From assembly GCF_009828835.1 (NCBI RefSeq), contig NZ_WTTB01000002.1, positions 1-64,000 on the forward strand: DNA of 64,000 bases, written 5' to 3'. A program made the position numbers and the translations under genes. This stretch comes from Erysipelothrix urinaevulpis (GTDB taxonomy: Bacteria; Bacillota_I; Bacilli_A; Erysipelotrichales; Erysipelotrichaceae). Shown here piece after piece: positions 61,225 through 64,000 of this stretch. The notes under the pieces were generated by a model, which was given only the letters and a program-made list of their open reading frames with translations, made no database searches and was not told the origin of the DNA. Each line of letters begins with the position of its first letter. Position 1 is the stretch's first letter.

Positions 61225-61266
61225 AGCTTCCTTAACGTATAATTATATCGTTTAGAGAAGCTTTTT
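61225..61266 (+). terminator. Terminator or attenuator within block 2
   Basis: An outer stem AGCTTC/GAAGCT (61225-61230 with 61257-61262) and an inner stem with one mismatch enclose a TATAATTATAT loop; five T residues follow. It may end or reduce the long transcript. The loop TATAAT could also be a -10 for the next genes. Confidence 0.6.
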
Positions 61267-61292
61267 CTTACGTAAAATAATAGGGGGAAATA

Positions 61293-61967
61293 ATGACAGA
61301 TTTAATAGTAGGTCCATTTTCAAAGTTTATAGAAATTGTTTTTAATGCGATACTAAATTTCACAGATAATTATGGAGTGGCCTTAGTTATTTTAAGTATG
61401 GTTGTTAATATTATATTACTACCATTTTATAGTTTTGCCGAAAAAATTGAGAAAAAAGAAAAAAACATTCAACAGAAAATGAAACCAAAACTTGATGAGT
61501 TTAAGAGTGTTTATAAGGGTTACGAACTTTATTTGTATACTAATAATGTATATAGATTGAACAATTATCGCCCAGCATATGCACTGCGAGGTTTAGTAAG
61601 TTTATTGATACAAGTTCCTTTTTTTATGGGGGCATATGCATTCTTATCCAATTATACGCCTTTTCAAGGCAGTTCATTTTTGATTTTGAAAGATTTAGGA
61701 AATCCAGATGGGTTACTTGTAATAGGGGCTCTTACGGTTAATTTATTGCCTTTTGTAATGACCATTGTGAACTTAGCGTCAGGGTATATCTATGCAAAAG
61801 AATCAGGACTTAACGAAAAGATTACTATCGTTGTTATTGCTCTTTTCTTTTTAGTAATTCTTTATAGTTCACCATCTAGTTTATTATTATATTGGACGTG
61901 CAATAACATATTCAGTCTATTCAAAAATATGATAACTCATAGAAAAATTGAGGGTGAAGTGATATGA
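61293..61967 (+). CDS. Divergent YidC/Oxa1-like membrane protein
   Basis: 224 residues, with five hydrophobic segments in the YidC/Oxa1/Alb3 order: about 10-45, then a charged cytoplasmic hairpin (about 46-70), then about 95-115, 140-165, 175-190 and 192-212. YGVALVILSMVVNIILLPF aligns with the first core helix of insertases. There the Arg of the hydrophilic groove (LVRLxLLPL in housekeeping YidC) is Asn (N39). LRGLVSLLIQVPFFMGAYAFL follows the conserved second core segment. No lipobox or signal peptide is present. The stop overlaps the next gene (ATGA). A dedicated role in this polymer operon is inferred; ordinary protein insertion is less likely. Confidence 0.8.
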   Translation: MTDLIVGPFSKFIEIVFNAILNFTDNYGVALVILSMVVNIILLPFYSFAEKIEKKEKNIQQKMKPKLDEFKSVYKGYELYLYTNNVYRLNNYRPAYALRGLVSLLIQVPFFMGAYAFLSNYTPFQGSSFLILKDLGNPDGLLVIGALTVNLLPFVMTIVNLASGYIYAKESGLNEKITIVVIALFFLVILYSSPSSLLLYWTCNNIFSLFKNMITHRKIEGEVI

Positions 61968-64000
61968 GAATAATATACATTGATCCAGGAACAGGAAGTA
62001 TGTTGATATCTGCAACAATTGCGATGGCATCAGTTGCTTTCTTTATAGTCAAAGGATTCATATATCGTCGATTAGGTTTTTCAGGCAATAAAGGCGAAAC
62101 CGTTAATCTTGAAACTGAATATGATATTGTTTTTTATTCTGAAGGAAAACAGTATTGGAATGTGTTTAAAGACTTAGTGATTGGCTCAGTAGAAGCTGGA
62201 TTACCTGTTGTATATTTTACAAGTGACAAAGAGGATCCAGGGCTTCTACTTGAATTAGATGGTTTTCAAAGCTATTATATTGGTTCTGGCAGAGAGGCGT
62301 TCTATATTCTAAACAGGTTACGCTGTAACATCTTGATAATGACAACACCAGGTCTTGATGTTTTAGAAATTAAGCGAAGTCCTCATGTTAAACACTATTG
62401 TCATCTTAGTCATGCAACAAGTAGTGTTGCGGGTTATAAAGCATATGGGGTTGATTATTTCGATAGCGTTTTAATTGGGGGGATAGGAGATGTTGATGTC
62501 ATCAGAGAGTTGGAATCTGTTCGTGGTCTTCCTGCTAAAGATATTAGGGTGATTGGACAGCCATATCTAGATGTTTTGAGAGAAAAATTGGATACTTTGA
62601 AAGAAGATACACATTACTTTAATAATTCTAAACCAACGGTATTAATTTCTCCAACATGGGGAAATCATGGACTATTAACAAAAGTAGGTGATAGTCTCCT
62701 CAATGAGTTTGATGAATCCGATGAATTTAATGTGATCATTCGTCCTCACCCTCAATCTTTTATTTCTGATAAGGAATTGATGACTAACTTAATGAATAAG
62801 TATCCTAACAATAAACAAAGAATTTGGGATAGAGATAGAGAAAATCTAAAATCAATGGCGCAAGCCGATCTCATGATTAGCGATTTTTCAGGGATTATTT
62901 TTGACTTTTTTGTTCTATTTAAAAAACCAATATTAACGATGCATGAACAGTATGAAAAACGAGGAAGAGATGCAAGTGACCTATTAGACGATCCATGGGA
63001 CATTAAAATTTTAGAGAGCATTGGGCAAACTTTTAATGAGAGTGATATTGATAAGATAATTGAAATTACTCATAGCAATCTGGATTATATGTCTGTTGAA
63101 AGTTCGATTGATTCTTCCGTTTTAGACATTATTGATAAGTTTCCTCAAGAATCAAAAGAAAGAGGAATGGCTTTTATTCATGAAAAACATAAAGAAATAA
63201 GTCAAGAAGCAGTTTCAGTCAATGAACGTAACGACGTTGTTTTCGAAAACACGTTGAACTTCGATCTATTGAAAGATAGAAATATAAAAACTTTCATTCA
63301 GTCTTTTTTTAATTCTTCGTCGTTATTGCAGTATACAATGACCTCAATTTTATTACTGTTCATGATGTTATTAGGGTTGAAAGTATTGCCTTCCAATGGG
63401 CTCAACGAATCTTATATTAGATTTTTGCTTCCTTTTTTAATAATAATGTCGTCAGTGATAGCTGTCCTTACCTTATTAAGAATTAAAATCAATAAGAGTA
63501 AAGTATTTACTTATCAAAAGAAGAGCGAATCACCTGATGCTATTGCTGTTTTATTTATTACGTTACCCATGACACCTATTGTTCAATATATTATTTCAAA
63601 TCAGGATATTTTAGGTTTTAGTGATAGTTTAAAAGTCATTGGGTTCTTTCTTCTATTTTGTTTATTATTTGTGAATGTTATTCCACATTTCTTGAGTTCA
63701 GTTCTTTCAAAATCATTAAGCCAAGCGTTGATGACATCAAGTTTATTCATTCTATTTAATATGGCAAGTTTTGGAAGATCGACTAGTTATCCTAAAATCA
63801 ATATCATTTTCTTCGTATGCTTTATAATAATATTCCTGATTTCATACTTTAATCGAAAGAGAGTGTTATCGTTTATCTTTACATTAGTCTTAATTGTTAA
63901 TTCGCTTTCTTCTTTAATCAACAAGCCAAATGAAGAAATAGTGATTGATGAAAATAGTGTTTCCGAAAGTGAATTGTTGGCAATGGTGAAGGATAAAAAA
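61964..64000 (+). CDS. CDP-glycerol glycerophosphotransferase-like protein fused to a membrane domain (partial)
   Basis: Open from ATG 61964 to the window edge, 679 codons without a stop. An N-terminal membrane helix (about residues 10-28, after YIDPGTGSMLISATI) is followed by a GT-B domain of the TagB/TagF type (about 45-370). That domain has HYCHLSHATSSVAGY, VIGQPYLDV, LISPTWGNHGLL, VIIRPHPQSF and MISDFSGIIFDFFVLFKKP, which carry the catalytic His and Ser/Asp residues. From about 445 to 645 there are at least six further helices, then a polar stretch that leaves the window. It would add glycerol phosphate from TagD's CDP-glycerol. The role of the C-terminal half is unknown. Confidence 0.85.
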   Translation, partial: MRIIYIDPGTGSMLISATIAMASVAFFIVKGFIYRRLGFSGNKGETVNLETEYDIVFYSEGKQYWNVFKDLVIGSVEAGLPVVYFTSDKEDPGLLLELDGFQSYYIGSGREAFYILNRLRCNILIMTTPGLDVLEIKRSPHVKHYCHLSHATSSVAGYKAYGVDYFDSVLIGGIGDVDVIRELESVRGLPAKDIRVIGQPYLDVLREKLDTLKEDTHYFNNSKPTVLISPTWGNHGLLTKVGDSLLNEFDESDEFNVIIRPHPQSFISDKELMTNLMNKYPNNKQRIWDRDRENLKSMAQADLMISDFSGIIFDFFVLFKKPILTMHEQYEKRGRDASDLLDDPWDIKILESIGQTFNESDIDKIIEITHSNLDYMSVESSIDSSVLDIIDKFPQESKERGMAFIHEKHKEISQEAVSVNERNDVVFENTLNFDLLKDRNIKTFIQSFFNSSSLLQYTMTSILLLFMMLLGLKVLPSNGLNESYIRFLLPFLIIMSSVIAVLTLLRIKINKSKVFTYQKKSESPDAIAVLFITLPMTPIVQYIISNQDILGFSDSLKVIGFFLLFCLLFVNVIPHFLSSVLSKSLSQALMTSSLFILFNMASFGRSTSYPKINIIFFVCFIIIFLISYFNRKRVLSFIFTLVLIVNSLSSLINKPNEEIVIDENSVSESELLAMVKDKK

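Noticed and set aside
1-64000. CRISPR arrays, insertion sequences, phage genes or a replication origin
   Set aside because: No regularly spaced repeats, transposase or integrase motifs, phage structural genes or DnaA-box clusters were found by reading.

Overview
The window is AT-rich bacterial DNA with short intergenic gaps, strong Shine-Dalgarno sites and many simple hairpin-plus-T terminators, which points to a low-GC Firmicute. A member of Erysipelotrichia, probably Erysipelothrix, is my best inference. The reasons are the LicD-containing capsule/teichoic loci, two Mga-like regulators, a PPi-type phosphofructokinase and an LPXTG surface protein. This identification rests on gene content and has not been checked by a search. 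No transposase, integrase, phage gene or CRISPR array was seen.

Layout. Bases 1-130 hold the 3' part of a 5S rRNA and its terminator. Bases 296-10805 are housekeeping genes on the + strand: a BCCT transporter, the t6A cluster tsaE-tsaB-rimI-tsaD, rex, asnS, a membrane-anchored amidase-like protein without its zinc histidines, an ABC-F ATPase and a PPi-type phosphofructokinase with its own promoter. Bases 10847-19185 hold an Mga-like regulator (-), tRNA-Ser(CGA) (-), ptsI coupled to an HD hydrolase, a HIRAN-like membrane protein (-), a 30-residue membrane peptide, rmuC, and a DUF1538 membrane protein with a tandem PII-like partner. Bases 19186-22618 carry a single large LPXTG beta-propeller/MucBP surface protein, flanked by a 25-bp direct repeat taken from the end of the PII-like gene. 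Bases 22729-25363 are a metal ABC transporter operon (ATPase, permease, binding lipoprotein) behind a consensus promoter and a DtxR/MntR-type operator. Bases 25472-33337 mix a VanZ-RDD protein, an LCP ligase, small unknown proteins, a TraX-like protein (-), a second Mga-like regulator (-), a 58-residue membrane peptide and an AAA ATPase.

From 33512 to the end the window is surface-polymer synthesis, all on the + strand, in two blocks that each begin with a MurJ/MVF flippase paralogue. Block 1 (33512-46014) has Wzd/Wze/CpsB control proteins, a PglF-type 4,6-dehydratase, a PglC-type initiating transferase, glycosyltransferases, a TviB/TviC-like pair expected to make UDP-GalNAcA, an acetyltransferase and a Wzy-like polymerase. 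Block 2 (46171 to beyond 64000) has a WcaJ-type initiating transferase, the CapE-CapF-CapG set for UDP-L-FucNAc with TagD (CDP-glycerol) inserted between CapF and CapG, glycosyltransferases, an O-antigen polymerase/ligase-like protein, a Stealth sugar-phosphate transferase, LicD, an LtaS-like glycerophosphate transferase with a diacylglycerol kinase, a divergent YidC-like protein, and a CDP-glycerol glycerophosphotransferase fused to a membrane domain that leaves the window. Neither block has a recognisable Wzx, so the MurJ-like proteins may flip the lipid-linked units.

The most unusual points are the divergent YidC-like protein in the phosphopolymer operon, the GPT-membrane fusion next to it, the direct repeat around the LPXTG gene, the amidase-fold protein without catalytic histidines, and the DUF1538-PII pair with an apparent ATT start codon.
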